Source of the DNA: Chloroflexota bacterium
Lineage (GTDB): Bacteria > Chloroflexota > Anaerolineae > Aggregatilineales > Phototrophicaceae
Assembly: GCA_026707665.1 (NCBI GenBank)
Contig: JAPOWK010000084.1
Location: 23,392-87,391 of the forward strand
Direction: 5' to 3'
Length of the DNA: 64,000 nucleotides
Below the pieces are notes generated by a model. That model saw nothing but the letters and a program-made list of their open reading frames with translations, was not told where the DNA came from and did not search any database. Made by a program: the position numbers and the translations under genes. Positions 34,320 to 45,811 of this stretch are shown here, one piece after another. Numbering within the stretch: position 1 is the first letter of the stretch; the number at the start of each line of letters is the position of its first letter.

Positions 34320-35654
34320 CTATACCTCGTATAGATAGTCCTTGAGAATTACATGGGCAGAAGATTGGCGCAGGCGATTCAATGCTTGCGCTTCCAATTG
34401 GCGGACGCGCTCCCGGGTCACGCCGATTGTTTGCCCGACTTCTTCCAGCGTGTAAACGCGCCCATCGGCGAGCCCGTAACGCAAGCGCAAAATCTGCGCT
34501 TCACGATCCGGCAGCTTGTCCAGTGCCTGCTGCAACTGCACGTGCAGCAGATGAGTCGCGACCTCTTCCGATGGCGCCGGGCTGTTACTATCTTCGACAA
34601 AGTCGCCAAAGGTGGAATCGCCTTCGTCGTCGATTGGCGTTTCCAGGCTCACGGGTCGGCGCGAAATCTCCAGCAGGTTTTCTACCTTGTCCGGCGTTGT
34701 ATCCATACCCAGAGCCAATTCATCGATTTTGGGCTCGCGTCCCAGTTCCTGCAGCAACTGCAGCTGTACGCGGCGCATCCGGTTCAATTGGTCGCCCATG
34801 TGCACCGGGACGCGAATCGTTCGGCCCTGATCGGCGACAGCTCGGCTAACCGCTTGCCGGATCCACCAGGTGGCGTAGGTGCTGAACTTGTGGCCGCGCT
34901 GATATTCAAATTTGTTGGTGGCGCGAATGAGCCCGATATTGCCCTCTTGAATCAGATCGAGGAAGGGAACGCCGCGGCCGATATATTTCTTGGCCACGCT
35001 GATGACGAGACGCGCGTTGGCGCGGATCAAATGCTCTTGCGCCTTTTCTCCATCCAGCATCGTCGCGCGCAGCCCTTGTTCTTCGCTCCAACTGAGCTCA
35101 AGAACATGCTGATCCTCGCAGTCTTCGAGCCGGACTCGGGCGAACTCGGCCGCCTCCATGCGCTTCGCCAGCATCACTTCTTCCGCCGCGGTCAAAAGCG
35201 GAACACGGCCTGCTTCTTTCAAGTAGAGGCCCACTACATCGTCGGTGTCGAGCGCGGCTTGATAGCCCGCATCCGCCGTCAAGTCCTTTTTTAAGACATG
35301 GAGCAGGGCATCGCGTTCGTCTTCTTCCTCGTCGTCAGCGTCCGCAGGCAAGGTATCGGAATGGGGCTTAACGTCCTTTTGCTCTTCCTCATCCGCGCTC
35401 TCCTGGACGGGCTTGGCCGGTCCGGGGATGACTTCAATCCCGGCTTCGAGCAAGCTATCCATGAGATCGTCAAGCAATGCGACATCGCCTTCGACGTCTG
35501 GCATTAGCTCGAGGATGTCGCTGTAAGTGACAAAACCTTGACTGTTTGACTTTTCGACTAGCTGCTTCCGCAACTCTTCGCGCTGCGTCAAATTACTGAC
35601 GTTTTCCAATACCGCTACCACAGACATGCCTTTCCACTTCAGAACGCTATCCAA
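34320..35654 (-). CDS. rpoD: Primary sigma factor RpoD/SigA
   Basis: A 444-residue primary sigma factor. An acidic N-terminal region 1.1 (residues 1-115) leads to region 1.2, DDVVGLYLKEAGRVPLLTAAEE near 137. Region 2 is FLDLIQEGNIGLIRATNKFEYQRGHKFSTYATWWIRQAVSRA near 233. Region 3 and region 4 follow, with LRYGLADGRVYTLEEVGQTIGVTRERVRQLE near 395. Only a short spacer separates regions 1.2 and 2, without the large insertion of E. coli sigma-70. The region 2.4 and 4.2 residues that read -10 and -35 hexamers are intact, consistent with the consensus promoters found in this window. Confidence 0.96.
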   Translation of the reverse strand: MDSVLKWKGMSVVAVLENVSNLTQREELRKQLVEKSNSQGFVTYSDILELMPDVEGDVALLDDLMDSLLEAGIEVIPGPAKPVQESADEEEQKDVKPHSDTLPADADDEEEDERDALLHVLKKDLTADAGYQAALDTDDVVGLYLKEAGRVPLLTAAEEVMLAKRMEAAEFARVRLEDCEDQHVLELSWSEEQGLRATMLDGEKAQEHLIRANARLVISVAKKYIGRGVPFLDLIQEGNIGLIRATNKFEYQRGHKFSTYATWWIRQAVSRAVADQGRTIRVPVHMGDQLNRMRRVQLQLLQELGREPKIDELALGMDTTPDKVENLLEISRRPVSLETPIDDEGDSTFGDFVEDSNSPAPSEEVATHLLHVQLQQALDKLPDREAQILRLRYGLADGRVYTLEEVGQTIGVTRERVRQLEAQALNRLRQSSAHVILKDYLYEV

Positions 35655-36275
35655 CGACTAACGAGGCAGACGCAATCTAACCTAAATCCCATTTTCGGGC
35701 AAATGAGATCGCGCGCTGAAAACTCAAATGTCCATGCTTCGCCATTCACATTGGTATACAGCGCTATGCGACAAGGTTCTTGCGCGCAACGCGCTGTTAT
35801 TCACAAATTGAATCTAAGCAAACCAAGAGAATGACTATTAGTTCGTCCTGCTCCAGGAACAATTTAACGTGTATTCAATTACTTGTCAAGTTTTTCACAA
35901 AGTTGATTCAGGATTGGGCATAATTCGTCCGGAATTGGTCGGCGATATTTCGCTGAACGTACCGTCTCACTCCGCTCAAAACCACAAAACGTAAAAGGTA
36001 CTCAAGCTGCAAAGCGAGGCGAATCGCGCAACATACATACTCTATGACAGTTTGCAGTTCGCGGCATTTGTCGCCACTGCTGTTGTCCGCCGCCATGCCT
36101 GCGATTGGTCACCGGATATGCCACGATGCTCACAAACTGTCTCTTTTCCGCAGCGACAACTGCAATAGGCGCCAGCATTCCGATGCGCCAGCGAAATCAG
36201 CATCCGGAACCTGCACGAATCTTCGTATATATTGCACAAGGAAAATTCAATAGTGCATAAAGATATATTCCTGAG
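35655..36275. other. Intergenic region between rpoD and the arg leader
   Basis: About 620 bases between divergent transcription units. The left part holds the probable rpoD promoter. From about 35900 to 36270 I see no convincing gene, tRNA or repeat; the base composition is clearly more A+T-rich than the flanking genes. The open frames there are short and lack ribosome-binding sites. Confidence 0.6.
35861..35889 (-). promoter_or_regulatory. Probable rpoD promoter
   Basis: On the minus strand TTGACA (35889-35884) is followed after 17 bases by TAAATT (35866-35861). The -35 is exact and the -10 weaker. The 5' untranslated region to the rpoD start would be about 200 bases. Confidence 0.55.
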
Positions 36276-36304
36276 TTGACTAATTCTGGCGCGAAAACTA
36301 GAAT
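36276..36304 (+). promoter_or_regulatory. Promoter of the arg operon
   Basis: TTGACT (36276-36281) and TAGAAT (36299-36304) are spaced by 17 bases. Transcription would start near 36311, about 23 bases before the arginine leader peptide, the spacing expected for an attenuator leader. Confidence 0.78.
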
Positions 36305-36333
36305 TTGATGAGCATCAATTGGACAAAATCAAG

Positions 36334-36420
36334 ATGTCAAATTACAAAGTGACATTCGAACCTTTGAGGCGTCGCCGTCCCGCACCGGTCGAGTTCAGCG
36401 CGCGCGGTTTGTGTTTGTGA
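36334..36420 (+). CDS. Arginine leader peptide
   Basis: A 28-residue open frame starting MSNYKVTFEPL and followed by four consecutive arginine codons (AGG CGT CGC CGT, 36367-36378), then PAPVEFSARGLCL and TGA. It lies between a strong promoter and a terminator, 79 bases ahead of argC. A run of four Arg codons in the leader of an arginine biosynthesis operon is the classic sensing element of ribosome-mediated attenuation. The Shine-Dalgarno match is poor, as also seen for the lysine leader in this window. Confidence 0.8.
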   Translation: MSNYKVTFEPLRRRRPAPVEFSARGLCL

Positions 36421-36459
36421 CAAGACGTCTGTTCAAATGCAAATGAGGCCCTGATCTCG
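36390..36459 (+). promoter_or_regulatory. Arginine attenuator: antiterminator pairing
   Basis: CGAGTTCAG (36390-36398, inside the leader-peptide gene) can pair with CTGATCTCG (36451-36459) at eight of nine positions. The partner is most of the terminator 5' arm, so the two hairpins exclude each other. A ribosome stalled at the Arg codons (36367-36378) leaves 36390-36398 free; one that runs on to the stop codon at 36418 disrupts this pairing. Pairings are read from sequence; the switching model is inference. Confidence 0.7.
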
Positions 36460-36485
36460 AATTCGCAGGTCAGGGTTTTTGTTTT
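36449..36485 (+). terminator. Attenuator terminator ahead of argC
   Basis: CCCTGATCT (36449-36457) pairs with AGGTCAGGG (36467-36475), nine pairs with one G-U, loop of nine, followed by TTTTTGTTTT (36476-36485). It lies 15 bases before the argC start and inside the transcript from the upstream promoter, so it acts as an attenuator. Confidence 0.85.
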
Positions 36486-36499
36486 GTAGGGAGAGGACG

Positions 36500-37504
36500 A
36501 TGAAGAGCAAAATCTGCGCTGGTGTTTATGGCGGCTCTGGTTATGCTGGTCTTGATCTGGTGGAGCTACTGTGGCGCCATCCACAAATTGAATTGGCTTT
36601 CGCGACATCAAATACCTATGCTGGCGACTCTGTGCCCGGCACGAATCTGCATTATGTATCTCCGGATTCGGTCGCGCTGGAAAATGTCGATGTGATTTTC
36701 CTAGCGCTCCCGCACAAGGCCTCGGCCGCGATGGCGAAACGTGGCATGGACGAGGGCGTCAAAGTGGTGGATCTATCGGCCGACCTGCGAATCGATACGC
36801 CCGAAGCCTATGAACGGTCGTATCATAGTCCCCATCCTCACCCGGAATTGCTGCCAAGGCCTTATGGACTGCCGGAAATCAATCGCGAAAATGTCAATGG
36901 CGCTGACGTCGTCGCGACCCCCGGCTGCTACCCGACAACCGCCTTGCTCGGCATCTATCCCTTGCTGGTAACCGAGGCGCTTTGCGAAGACAGTCCGGTG
37001 ATCATCGACGCCAAGTCGGGCGTCACCGGCGCCGGACGCAAGCCGTCGCTCACGACGCATTTCGCCGAGGTCTACAGCAATTTGATTCCCTACAAGACTG
37101 GCCGATCTCATCGTCACCTGGGCGAAATCGAGCAGGAGGCGCATAAGATCAGCGATCGCATCGGTCCCATCATCTTTTGCCCGCATCTTCTGCCGGTTGA
37201 CCGTGGCCTGATGACGAGCATTTACGTAACGCTGAACGAAGGTCTCGAGAGCGATCAGATGCATGACCTCTACAGCGAGATGTACGATGACGAAGCGCTG
37301 GTGGATGTCTTGCCAGCGGGCGAACAGGCGACGTTGCGGCATGCGGTGAAGACGAATAAATGTGTCATCAGCATCACGCCTGTATTGCCGCGCCACGCGC
37401 ACATCACAAGCGTGACCGACAATCTGCGCAAGGGCGCCGCAAGCCAGGCGGTGCAGAATATGAACTTGATGTTTGGATTGAAAGAAACCCTGGGATTAAT
37501 ATAG
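36500..37504 (+). CDS. argC: N-acetyl-gamma-glutamyl-phosphate reductase ArgC
   Basis: A 334-residue NADPH-dependent reductase converting N-acetylglutamyl phosphate to the semialdehyde. The N-terminus has GVYGGSGYAGLDLVELLWRH, the catalytic Cys is in VVATPGCYPTTALLGIYPL near residue 146, and the family His/Arg region is TGRSHRHLGEIEQEA near 208. The start ATG at 36500 has GGGAGAGG four to eleven bases upstream. It is the first gene of argC-argB-argD-argJ and is directly controlled by the arginine attenuator. It is clearly diverged from lysY at 2.6 kb. Confidence 0.96.
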   Translation: MKSKICAGVYGGSGYAGLDLVELLWRHPQIELAFATSNTYAGDSVPGTNLHYVSPDSVALENVDVIFLALPHKASAAMAKRGMDEGVKVVDLSADLRIDTPEAYERSYHSPHPHPELLPRPYGLPEINRENVNGADVVATPGCYPTTALLGIYPLLVTEALCEDSPVIIDAKSGVTGAGRKPSLTTHFAEVYSNLIPYKTGRSHRHLGEIEQEAHKISDRIGPIIFCPHLLPVDRGLMTSIYVTLNEGLESDQMHDLYSEMYDDEALVDVLPAGEQATLRHAVKTNKCVISITPVLPRHAHITSVTDNLRKGAASQAVQNMNLMFGLKETLGLI

Positions 37505-37506
37505 CG

Positions 37507-38282
37507 ATGGATTCCATCAGCGTCGTCAAGGTCTCAGGACATTGCCTGGACGACCACGAATTGATTAGTCAGTTTGCGAAGGTCGTTGCTTCAACCGACG
37601 AGCCTGTGGTAATCGTGCACGGCGGCGGCGTGGAAATCTCGCAGTTACAGCACAAATTGAATATCGAGCCTAGGTACGTCGATGGCTTGCGTGTGACAGA
37701 CGCCGATTCGCTGGCTCTCGTCGAGATGGTATTATGCGGAAGCGTCAACAAGCGACTTGTGCGATACTTGCTTTCGGCGGGGGTGGATGCCCAGGGCTTA
37801 TCGGGCGTCGATCGTGGATTGGTTCGCGCGCGCCGAATGCGACACGAGTCCCTAGACATGGGCTATACGGGCGAAGTCGTTTCTGTTCGCGGCGAAGTTA
37901 TCACCGACTTGCTTGAGCGGGGTATAACGCCGGTTGTGTCGCCAGTCAGCTTGGGCGCGTGCAGCAATTTCAACCTCAATGCTGATCCGGTTGCCGGCGC
38001 AATCGCAGCCGCCATCGGCGCGCATGAGGTGGTATTCATTTCAAATGTCGCCGGCGTATTGGTCGAAGGGAAGCGCGCCGCCAGTTTAACCCGGCTACAA
38101 GCGCTGGATTTGATCGAGCGCGGTGTGATTCATGGCGGCATGATACCCAAAGTGGAAAGCGCTCTGGTTGTGCTATCATCGGGTGTGCCGCAAGCGGTGA
38201 TCACCGATTTGCAAGGTTGGGCAAGTCGCGAAGGCACGACCTTTATTGGCTCGGGCGCGAAAGCGAGAATTAGCGAGGAGAT

Positions 38283-38292
<10 letters not shown>
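37507..38292 (+). CDS. argB: Acetylglutamate kinase ArgB
   Basis: Amino-acid kinase of 261 residues phosphorylating N-acetylglutamate. The ATP loop VVKVSGHCLDD (a Ser replaces the usual second Gly) is at residues 6-16, and VVIVHGGGVEISQL near 37 binds substrate. VDGLRVTDADSLALVEMVLCG near 58 is the ArgB signature. NLNADPVAGAIAAAIGAHEV near 158 and VIHGGMIPKVESALVVLSSG near 210 complete it. The ATG is two bases after the argC stop. The N-terminal helix typical of arginine-inhibited hexameric NAGK is absent, which fits control at the transcript level rather than by feedback; this last point is inference. Confidence 0.94.
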
Positions 38293-39471
<1,179 letters not shown>

Positions 39472-39485
<14 letters not shown>

Positions 39486-40701
39486 TCCTTCGGTAGATTC
39501 TGTTCGCGGCTTTCAAGTCTCCGGAGTACATGCCGGACTGAAAAAGGACGGCGCGCCGGACTTCTCGCTGGTGGTGAGCGAAGTCGATTGTGTCGCTGCT
39601 GGCGTGTTCACGAAGAACAAGGTAAAAGCGGCGCCGGTGTTGCTGGATATGCAGCGTCTGGAAGAAAACCCGAAATCGATTCGAGCGGTCGCGACCAACA
39701 CCGTCAGCGCCAATGCTTGCACGGGCGCCATTGGGTTGAAAAATGCGCGCGCCACTTCCAACCTGGTGGCGGACGCGCTCTCTATTGTGGCGGAACAGGT
39801 TTTGGTGATGTCCACCGGCGTCATCGGGACACACCTGCCGATGGACAAGATCGCCCGCGGCGTCGAGCTGGCGAGCGCGAATCTTGGCTCGGACTGGCGC
39901 GCGGCGGCCGCCGGCATAATGACCACCGATACGCGACCCAAGTTCGGTTCGATCACGGTGGAAACGGCTGAGGGATCTTATTCCATCGCCGGCATGGTCA
40001 AGGGCGCCGGCATGATCGCGCCCAATATGGCGACGATGCTGAGTGTGGTCGTTACCGACGCTGAGTTGCCGCTGCCGGACTTGCAGTCGTCGCTGCGGGC
40101 GGCGGCCGATCAGAGTTACAATCGGATCGTGATTGATGGCGACACCAGCACGAACGATACCGTCCTTCTTCTTGCCAATGGGATGAGCGGCATCTCGCTC
40201 GCAAGCGAAGAAGAATTGGACGCATTTGACGAGGCGTTAAACGCGCTCACACGATTTCTGGCGCAGGAAGTCGTGCGTGATGGCGAAGGCGTCACCAAAT
40301 TCATCACACTCAACATTGTAAATGCTGAGTCTGTAGCTGACGCTGAGAAGATCGGGCAGACGATTGGCGCGTCGGTCCTGACCAAGTCGGCCTTTTACGG
40401 CAGTGACGCCAATTGGGGGCGCATCATGGCGGCTGCGGGCCGCGCGGAGGCGCCGCTTGAGCCGGACAGCGCATCGCTGTGGGTGGCGGCGGGCGAATCG
40501 GGACCAAGTGAGGCGCCCGGCCTGGAGATCTTCAGCGGCGGCATGCCCACCGATTATCGCGAAGAAGACGCGGCCGCGATCATGGCGGCGCCCTCGATCA
40601 CCTTCACGCTGGATTGCGGCATCGGTGATGGCGGCGCCACCATCTGGACCTGTGACATCAGCCACGAATACATCTCGATTAACGGGGATTATCGGTCTTA
40701 A
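39472..40701 (+). CDS. argJ: Bifunctional ornithine acetyltransferase / N-acetylglutamate synthase ArgJ
   Basis: A 409-residue N-terminal-nucleophile enzyme that moves the acetyl group from acetylornithine to glutamate, recycling it, and may also make acetylglutamate from acetyl-CoA. The self-cleavage site with its nucleophile Thr lies in VKGAGMIAPNMATMLSVVVTD near residue 182. NRIVIDGDTSTNDTVLLLANG near 222 and SAFYGSDANWGRIMAAAGRA near 310 are family signatures. Presence of ArgJ means arginine is made by the cyclic acetyl pathway, independent of LysW. Whether it is mono- or bifunctional cannot be told. It ends the arg operon proper. Confidence 0.95.
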
Positions 40702-40758
40702 GGGGCTTTTCGTTCAGCCAAGATTGCAGGTTCTAATCATTACATTATGCCCAGTTTT

Positions 40759-40789
40759 GCGGGCGACTCACCGAGTCGCCCCTACAGCG
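40759..40789. repeat. Interspersed palindromic repeat, family B, single copy
   Basis: GCGGGCGACTCACCGAGTCG followed by CCCCTACAGCG. It shares the hairpin-plus-CCCCTAC layout of the copies at 25906-26041. The 158-base argJ-carA gap otherwise shows no strong promoter or terminator. Confidence 0.65.
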
Positions 40790-40859
40790 TTCTCAATTGG
40801 TGGCTTAACTGCAATGAGGCGACCTAGGTGAGCGACTTGGCTAGCAAGCGAGGCATAGT

Positions 40860-41978
40860 ATGAAAGCGGCGCTGGTTTTGGAGGATGGACGCGTCTTCCC
40901 GGGCGAAGGCTTTGGCGCGGAAGGCGTATCCACCGGCGAAATCGTCTTCAACACCTCGATGACGGGATATCAGGAGATCCTCACCGACCCGTCATATCAT
41001 CGCCAGATTGTAACCATGACCGTGCCGCATGTGGGTAATACCGGCGTCAACCTGGAAGATCCGGAATCGGCCAAAGTTTGGGTCGCCGGTTTTGTCGTGC
41101 GCTCGCTGAGCCCGATTGTCAGCAACTGGCGCAATCGCGGCGATCTCGCTACGTATCTGAAAGACAGGGGCATCATCGGCGTGTCTTCAGTGGCGACCCG
41201 TGCGCTAGTGCGGCATATTCGTGAAATAGGGGTAATGCGCGCGGCGGTCGCCCACGGAAGCGAAGCAGAAGATACCGACACTTTAGTAGATGTGGCGCGC
41301 TCAGCGCTTGATATGTCGGGCGCGAATCTGGTTGATGACGTGTCGGTTCAGGCTCCCTACGACTGGACCGACGAGAGTGACGTGCAATGGTACGGCGAAC
41401 ATCGCGCACCTGCGGATCGCCCGCTCATCGTGGCTTATGACTACGGCATCAAGAGGAATATCCTGCGCATGATGACCGATCGCGGATTGCGGGTAACGGT
41501 CGTGCCGGCCTGGACGCCGCCGGCGGAAGTGATCGCCATGAATCCGGCCGGCGTATTCCTCAGTAACGGACCGGGCGATCCAGCGGCGGTCGACTACGCC
41601 ATCGCCAGCGTTCAGTCGCTATTGGGAGCGATGCCGATATTCGGCATTTGTCTTGGTCATCAGATTCTGGCGCTGGCGCTGGGCGGTGAAACGGAAAAGA
41701 TGCGCTTCGGACATCGGGGCGGCAATCAACCGGTGAAACATCTCGCCAGCGGTGAAGTGGAGATCGCCTCCCACAACCACGGATTCGCGGTTCGCGCGGA
41801 CAGCGACTTAAAGGGCGGCGAAATCACCCATCTGAATCTGAACGACAATACCGTGGCCGGATTGCGCCATCACGAACTGCGAGCCTTCAGTGTGCAGTAT
41901 CATCCGGAAGCGTCACCGGGTCCGCATGATTCCTTCTATCTCTTTGACGAATTTGTCGACGCCGTTCGCGGCAATTGA
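40860..41978 (+). CDS. carA: Carbamoyl-phosphate synthase small subunit CarA
   Basis: A 372-residue glutamine amidotransferase subunit delivering ammonia to CarB for carbamoyl phosphate, used for arginine and pyrimidines. The N-terminal part starts AALVLEDGRVFPGEGFGAEG and contains FNTSMTGYQEILTDPSY. The class I glutaminase triad is present: Cys in IFGICLGHQILALALGG near residue 262, and His/Glu in QYHPEASPGPHDS near 346. It follows argJ by 158 bases and precedes carB by 41, so arginine and carbamoyl phosphate supply are grouped. Confidence 0.97.
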   Translation: MKAALVLEDGRVFPGEGFGAEGVSTGEIVFNTSMTGYQEILTDPSYHRQIVTMTVPHVGNTGVNLEDPESAKVWVAGFVVRSLSPIVSNWRNRGDLATYLKDRGIIGVSSVATRALVRHIREIGVMRAAVAHGSEAEDTDTLVDVARSALDMSGANLVDDVSVQAPYDWTDESDVQWYGEHRAPADRPLIVAYDYGIKRNILRMMTDRGLRVTVVPAWTPPAEVIAMNPAGVFLSNGPGDPAAVDYAIASVQSLLGAMPIFGICLGHQILALALGGETEKMRFGHRGGNQPVKHLASGEVEIASHNHGFAVRADSDLKGGEITHLNLNDNTVAGLRHHELRAFSVQYHPEASPGPHDSFYLFDEFVDAVRGN

Positions 41979-42019
41979 TATTCCGGACAATCGCGCGGTA
42001 ACGGCTCAGAAAGAAGCCC

Positions 42020-45000
42020 ATGCCCAAGCGCACTGACATCAAAAGCGTCATGATCATAGGTTCGGGTCCGATCGTTATCGGCCAGGCTTGTGAGTTCGAT
42101 TACAGCGGCGTACAGGCTTGCAAGGCGCTGAAGGCGCAAGGCTATCGCGTCGTGCTTGTGAACTCCAACCCGGCGACAATCATGACCGACCCGCAATTTG
42201 CCGATGCGACTTATATCGAACCGCTGACGCCGGATATCTGCGAGAAGATCATTGCGCAGGAGCATCCTGACGCGCTGCTGCCGACGGTCGGCGGGCAGAC
42301 GGCTTTGAATCTGGCGGTGCAGCTGAAGGAATCGGGCTTTCTCGATCGCCACGGCGTCGAACTCATTGGCGCAACTCTGACCAGCATACAGCTGGCGGAG
42401 GATCGTCAGCTCTTCAATGATACGATGAGAGAAATCGGTCTTCGCGTGCCGGACAGCAAAGTCGTGAGCACGGTGGATGACGCGCTTGAATTTGCCAAAG
42501 TTATCGATTATCCAGTCTTGATTCGGCCTTCATTCACGATGGGCGGCGCCGGCGGGGGCGTCGCTTACGATAGCGACGAATTGCGGCGGGTGGCTGCGAA
42601 CGGCATCCAGCAGAGCCCCTTGGGCGAAGTGCTGGTCGATAAGAGCTTGCTCGGCTGGAAAGAATATGAGCTGGAGCTGATGCGGGATGCCAAAGGCAAT
42701 TTCGTGGTTGTCTGTTCGATTGAAAATTTGGACCCGATGGGTGTGCACACCGGCGACAGCATCACCATCGCGCCAGCGCAGACCTTGACCGACAAAGAGA
42801 TTCAGCGGCTGCGCAACATGTCGCGGAAGATTTTCGACCGCGTCGGCATCACGACTGGCGGCGCCAATGTGCAATTCGCCATCAATCCCGACGACGGCGA
42901 AGTTTACGTGATCGAAATGAATCCGCGAGTCTCCCGCTCATCAGCGCTGGCCAGCAAAGCGACCGGCTTTCCCATCGCCAAGATCGCCGCGCTGGTCGCC
43001 GTCGGTTTCACGTTGGACGAGATTCCCAACGATATCACCTTGAAAACGCCCGCCAGTTTTGAACCCTCGCTTGATTATATTGTTGTCAAGATTCCGCGCT
43101 GGGACTTCAAGAAATTCGCCGGGGCGGACCCGGTGCTGGGACCGCAGATGAAAGCGGTTGGCGAAGTCATGGCCATCGGCCGGACGTTTCCCGAAGCGCT
43201 GCAAAAGGGCGTCCGCTCGCTGGATATCGGTATGGACGGCTTTGGCAGTCAGGTCGAAAGCGATCTGACGCCGGAGGTGCTCAGCGTGCCCACTGCGCAG
43301 CGACTGTTTCAAGTTGCCAGCCTTATCGCCAGCGGCGTCGGCTTTGCAGAAATCGTTCGACAGACGCATTTTGACCCCTGGTTTGTTCAGCAGATGACGG
43401 ACCTGATGGCGATTCACCAATCGGTTGTGGGCAAGGCACTGCGCTTGAGCAATCTCGACGAGTTGGATTTGCGCAAGCTCAAACAACATGGCTTCAGCGA
43501 CGCCTACATCGCCGATCTAGTTGGCATAGACCGCTTTGCCGTGCGCGAGTATCGCAAAAGTCTCGGCGTTGAAGCCAATTTCTACCGCGTCGATACCTGC
43601 GCAGCTGAGTTTGAAGCGATGACCCCTTATTTGTATTCAACCTACGAAATGGAAGACGAGGCGGCGCCGAGCCAGTCGTCCAAGGTGATGATCCTCGGTG
43701 GCGGACCCAACCGCATCGGCCAAGGCATCGAATTTGATTACTGTTGTGTCCATGCCTGTTTTGCCTTAAAGGAGGCGGGCTACGAAACCATCATGGTCAA
43801 TTGCAACCCGGAGACGGTCAGCACTGACTATGACACCGCCGATCGGCTTTACTTCGAGCCCCTGACGGCCGAAGATGTGATGAATATCGTCGACCGGGAA
43901 GAGCCCGCTGGCGTGCTGGTCCAATTTGGCGGGCAGACGCCGCTGAATATCGCCCGCGATCTGGAAAAAATGGGCGCGCCGATCTGGGGCACTTCGGTCG
44001 ACACCATCGATCTCGCCGAAGACCGCGAGCGCTTCAACGCTCTGATGCGGCGGCTGAACATCGCGCAGCCCTCCGGGGCGACGATCCTAGACCGGGAAGA
44101 AGCAGCGGAAGCGGCCGCCTCTATTGGCTACCCGGTGCTCGTACGCCCGAGCTATGTTTTGGGCGGGCGCGGCATGGCCATCGTCTTTGATGAAGCGCAG
44201 TTGTTGGCTTGGCTCGATGATCACGTGGAATGGGGCGGTCACCCGGTACTGATCGATCAGTTTCTGGATGATGCCTACGAAGTGGATGTGGACGCCTTGT
44301 GCGACGGCGCCCATGTCACCATCGGCGGCATCATGCAGCACATTGAACAGGCCGGCGTGCACAGCGGCGATTCCGCCTGCGTCGTCCCGCCTTACAAAAT
44401 CAGCTATTTTCACCTGGATATCATTCGCGATCACACTCGGCGGATTGGTCTGGCGCTGGGTGTGAAAGGACTGTTCAATATTCAGTTCGCTGTCAAGGAT
44501 GATGAGGTTTATGTACTGGAAGTCAATCCGCGAGCGAGCCGAACCGTGCCATTTATCAGCAAGGCGACCGGTCATCCGCTGGCGCGATACGCGGCACAGA
44601 TCACAGCCGGCGCGACGCTGGCGGATCTGGGCTTTCTGAATGAGCCAGCGGTGAACGGCTTCTTCATCAAGGAAGCGGTCTTCCCTTTTCAGAAATTCCC
44701 CGGCGTCGATACGCGGCTCGGACCCGAAATGCGCTCCACCGGCGAAGTAATGGGTCAAGCGGCGAGCTTTGGGCATGCCTTTGTCAAGTCGCAGGCATCG
44801 GCTGGACTGTCCTTGCCGGAGTCGGGCGTCGTCTTCATCAGCGTCAACGACTTCGATAAACCGGTGGTCGCGAAGATCGCCCACGATCTGGCGAAGCTCG
44901 GTTATGACCTGTTGGCAACCGAAGGGACCGCGAGCTGGCTCAATAAGATGGGAATCCAGACTCGCCGCATCAACAAGCTGAGCGAGGGAAATCCCCATAT

Positions 45001-45226
45001 TATGGATGCCATGCAGCGGCGGCAGGTTGATCTCATGATCAATACGCCGCGCGGCAGTCAAGCACATGAAGACGGCGTCGCCATCCGCAGCCTGGCTTAT
45101 GCGCTGGGGATCCCCATCGTCACGACGATGAGCGCGGCCGCCGCGACCGTGCAGGGCATCAAACGCATGCGCGAAAAACCGCTTAGCGTGCGCAGTTTAC
45201 AGTCTCATTATGAGGCAATGACGTAG
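42020..45226 (+). CDS. carB: Carbamoyl-phosphate synthase large subunit CarB
   Basis: A 1068-residue synthetase with two tandem ATP-grasp halves. The first half starts [21 protein letters not shown] and the second starts [20 protein letters not shown] near residue 556. Both halves carry EVNPRxSR metal sites ([20 protein letters not shown] near 298 and [20 protein letters not shown] near 832). The C-terminal allosteric domain (about 925-1068) with [15 protein letters not shown] is complete. It makes carbamoyl phosphate from bicarbonate, ammonia tunnelled from CarA and two ATP. Length is normal. Confidence 0.98.
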   Translation: MPKRTDIKSVMIIGSGPIVIGQACEFDYSGVQACKALKAQGYRVVLVNSNPATIMTDPQFADATYIEPLTPDICEKIIAQEHPDALLPTVGGQTALNLAVQLKESGFLDRHGVELIGATLTSIQLAEDRQLFNDTMREIGLRVPDSKVVSTVDDALEFAKVIDYPVLIRPSFTMGGAGGGVAYDSDELRRVAANGIQQSPLGEVLVDKSLLGWKEYELELMRDAKGNFVVVCSIENLDPMGVHTGDSITIAPAQTLTDKEIQRLRNMSRKIFDRVGITTGGANVQFAINPDDGEVYVIEMNPRVSRSSALASKATGFPIAKIAALVAVGFTLDEIPNDITLKTPASFEPSLDYIVVKIPRWDFKKFAGADPVLGPQMKAVGEVMAIGRTFPEALQKGVRSLDIGMDGFGSQVESDLTPEVLSVPTAQRLFQVASLIASGVGFAEIVRQTHFDPWFVQQMTDLMAIHQSVVGKALRLSNLDELDLRKLKQHGFSDAYIADLVGIDRFAVREYRKSLGVEANFYRVDTCAAEFEAMTPYLYSTYEMEDEAAPSQSSKVMILGGGPNRIGQGIEFDYCCVHACFALKEAGYETIMVNCNPETVSTDYDTADRLYFEPLTAEDVMNIVDREEPAGVLVQFGGQTPLNIARDLEKMGAPIWGTSVDTIDLAEDRERFNALMRRLNIAQPSGATILDREEAAEAAASIGYPVLVRPSYVLGGRGMAIVFDEAQLLAWLDDHVEWGGHPVLIDQFLDDAYEVDVDALCDGAHVTIGGIMQHIEQAGVHSGDSACVVPPYKISYFHLDIIRDHTRRIGLALGVKGLFNIQFAVKDDEVYVLEVNPRASRTVPFISKATGHPLARYAAQITAGATLADLGFLNEPAVNGFFIKEAVFPFQKFPGVDTRLGPEMRSTGEVMGQAASFGHAFVKSQASAGLSLPESGVVFISVNDFDKPVVAKIAHDLAKLGYDLLATEGTASWLNKMGIQTRRINKLSEGNPHIMDAMQRRQVDLMINTPRGSQAHEDGVAIRSLAYALGIPIVTTMSAAAATVQGIKRMREKPLSVRSLQSHYEAMT

Positions 45227-45250
45227 GACCAAGATCCCGAGGTTGAGCCA

Positions 45251-45811
45251 ATGGCGCTGGCATACGAGAAATACCTCCAGGAAATCCTCATTGATGAAGC
45301 GGCATTGCAAAGCCGCATCGCCCAACTTGGCGCGCAAATCAATCTCGACTATGCCGGCTGCAACGATCTGCTGCTGCTTTGCGTTCTTAAGGGCGGCGTG
45401 ATGTTCCTGTCCGATTTGTCCCGCCATATCCATATTCCGCATGTCATTGACTTCATGGCGGCGAGCAGTTATGGCGCGGGCGCCCGCAAATCGAGCGGTT
45501 CTGTGCGCATCGATATGGACATGCGCATGGATGTCAAGAACAAGCACGTGCTCGTGGTCGAGGATATCATTGACAGCGGCTACACCCTTGCCTTCGTCTT
45601 GAAGACACTGCGGAATCGCGAACCCGCCAGTCTTAAGCTTTGCGCGCTGCTCAACAAACAGTCGCGTCGAGAAGTCGATATTGTGGTTGATTACATCGGC
45701 TTCGATATCGAGAACAAATTCGTTTTTGGTTACGGACTGGACCTCGACGAGCGCTTTCGAAACTTGCGCTTCGTGGCGGTGGCGAAGACGGACGCATCAG
45801 CGGATGAGTGA
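45251..45811 (+). CDS. hpt: Hypoxanthine phosphoribosyltransferase
   Basis: A 186-residue type I phosphoribosyltransferase for purine salvage. The PRPP-binding loop is HVLVVEDIIDSGYTLAFVL near residue 98, and LLCVLKGGVMFLSDLSRHI near 40 holds the family's Lys-Gly pyrophosphate loop. DFMAASSYGAGARKSSGSVRI near 68 is the flexible loop, and the purine-binding end is YIGFDIENKFVFGYGLDLDE near 150. It follows carB by 24 bases and overlaps the nucleotidyltransferase gene by eight. Confidence 0.92.
   Translation: MALAYEKYLQEILIDEAALQSRIAQLGAQINLDYAGCNDLLLLCVLKGGVMFLSDLSRHIHIPHVIDFMAASSYGAGARKSSGSVRIDMDMRMDVKNKHVLVVEDIIDSGYTLAFVLKTLRNREPASLKLCALLNKQSRREVDIVVDYIGFDIENKFVFGYGLDLDERFRNLRFVAVAKTDASADE

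Noticed and set aside
35900..36270. tRNA or small RNA gene in the rpoD-arg gap
   Set aside because: No T-loop motif with a matching acceptor stem and no promoter-terminator pair was found.
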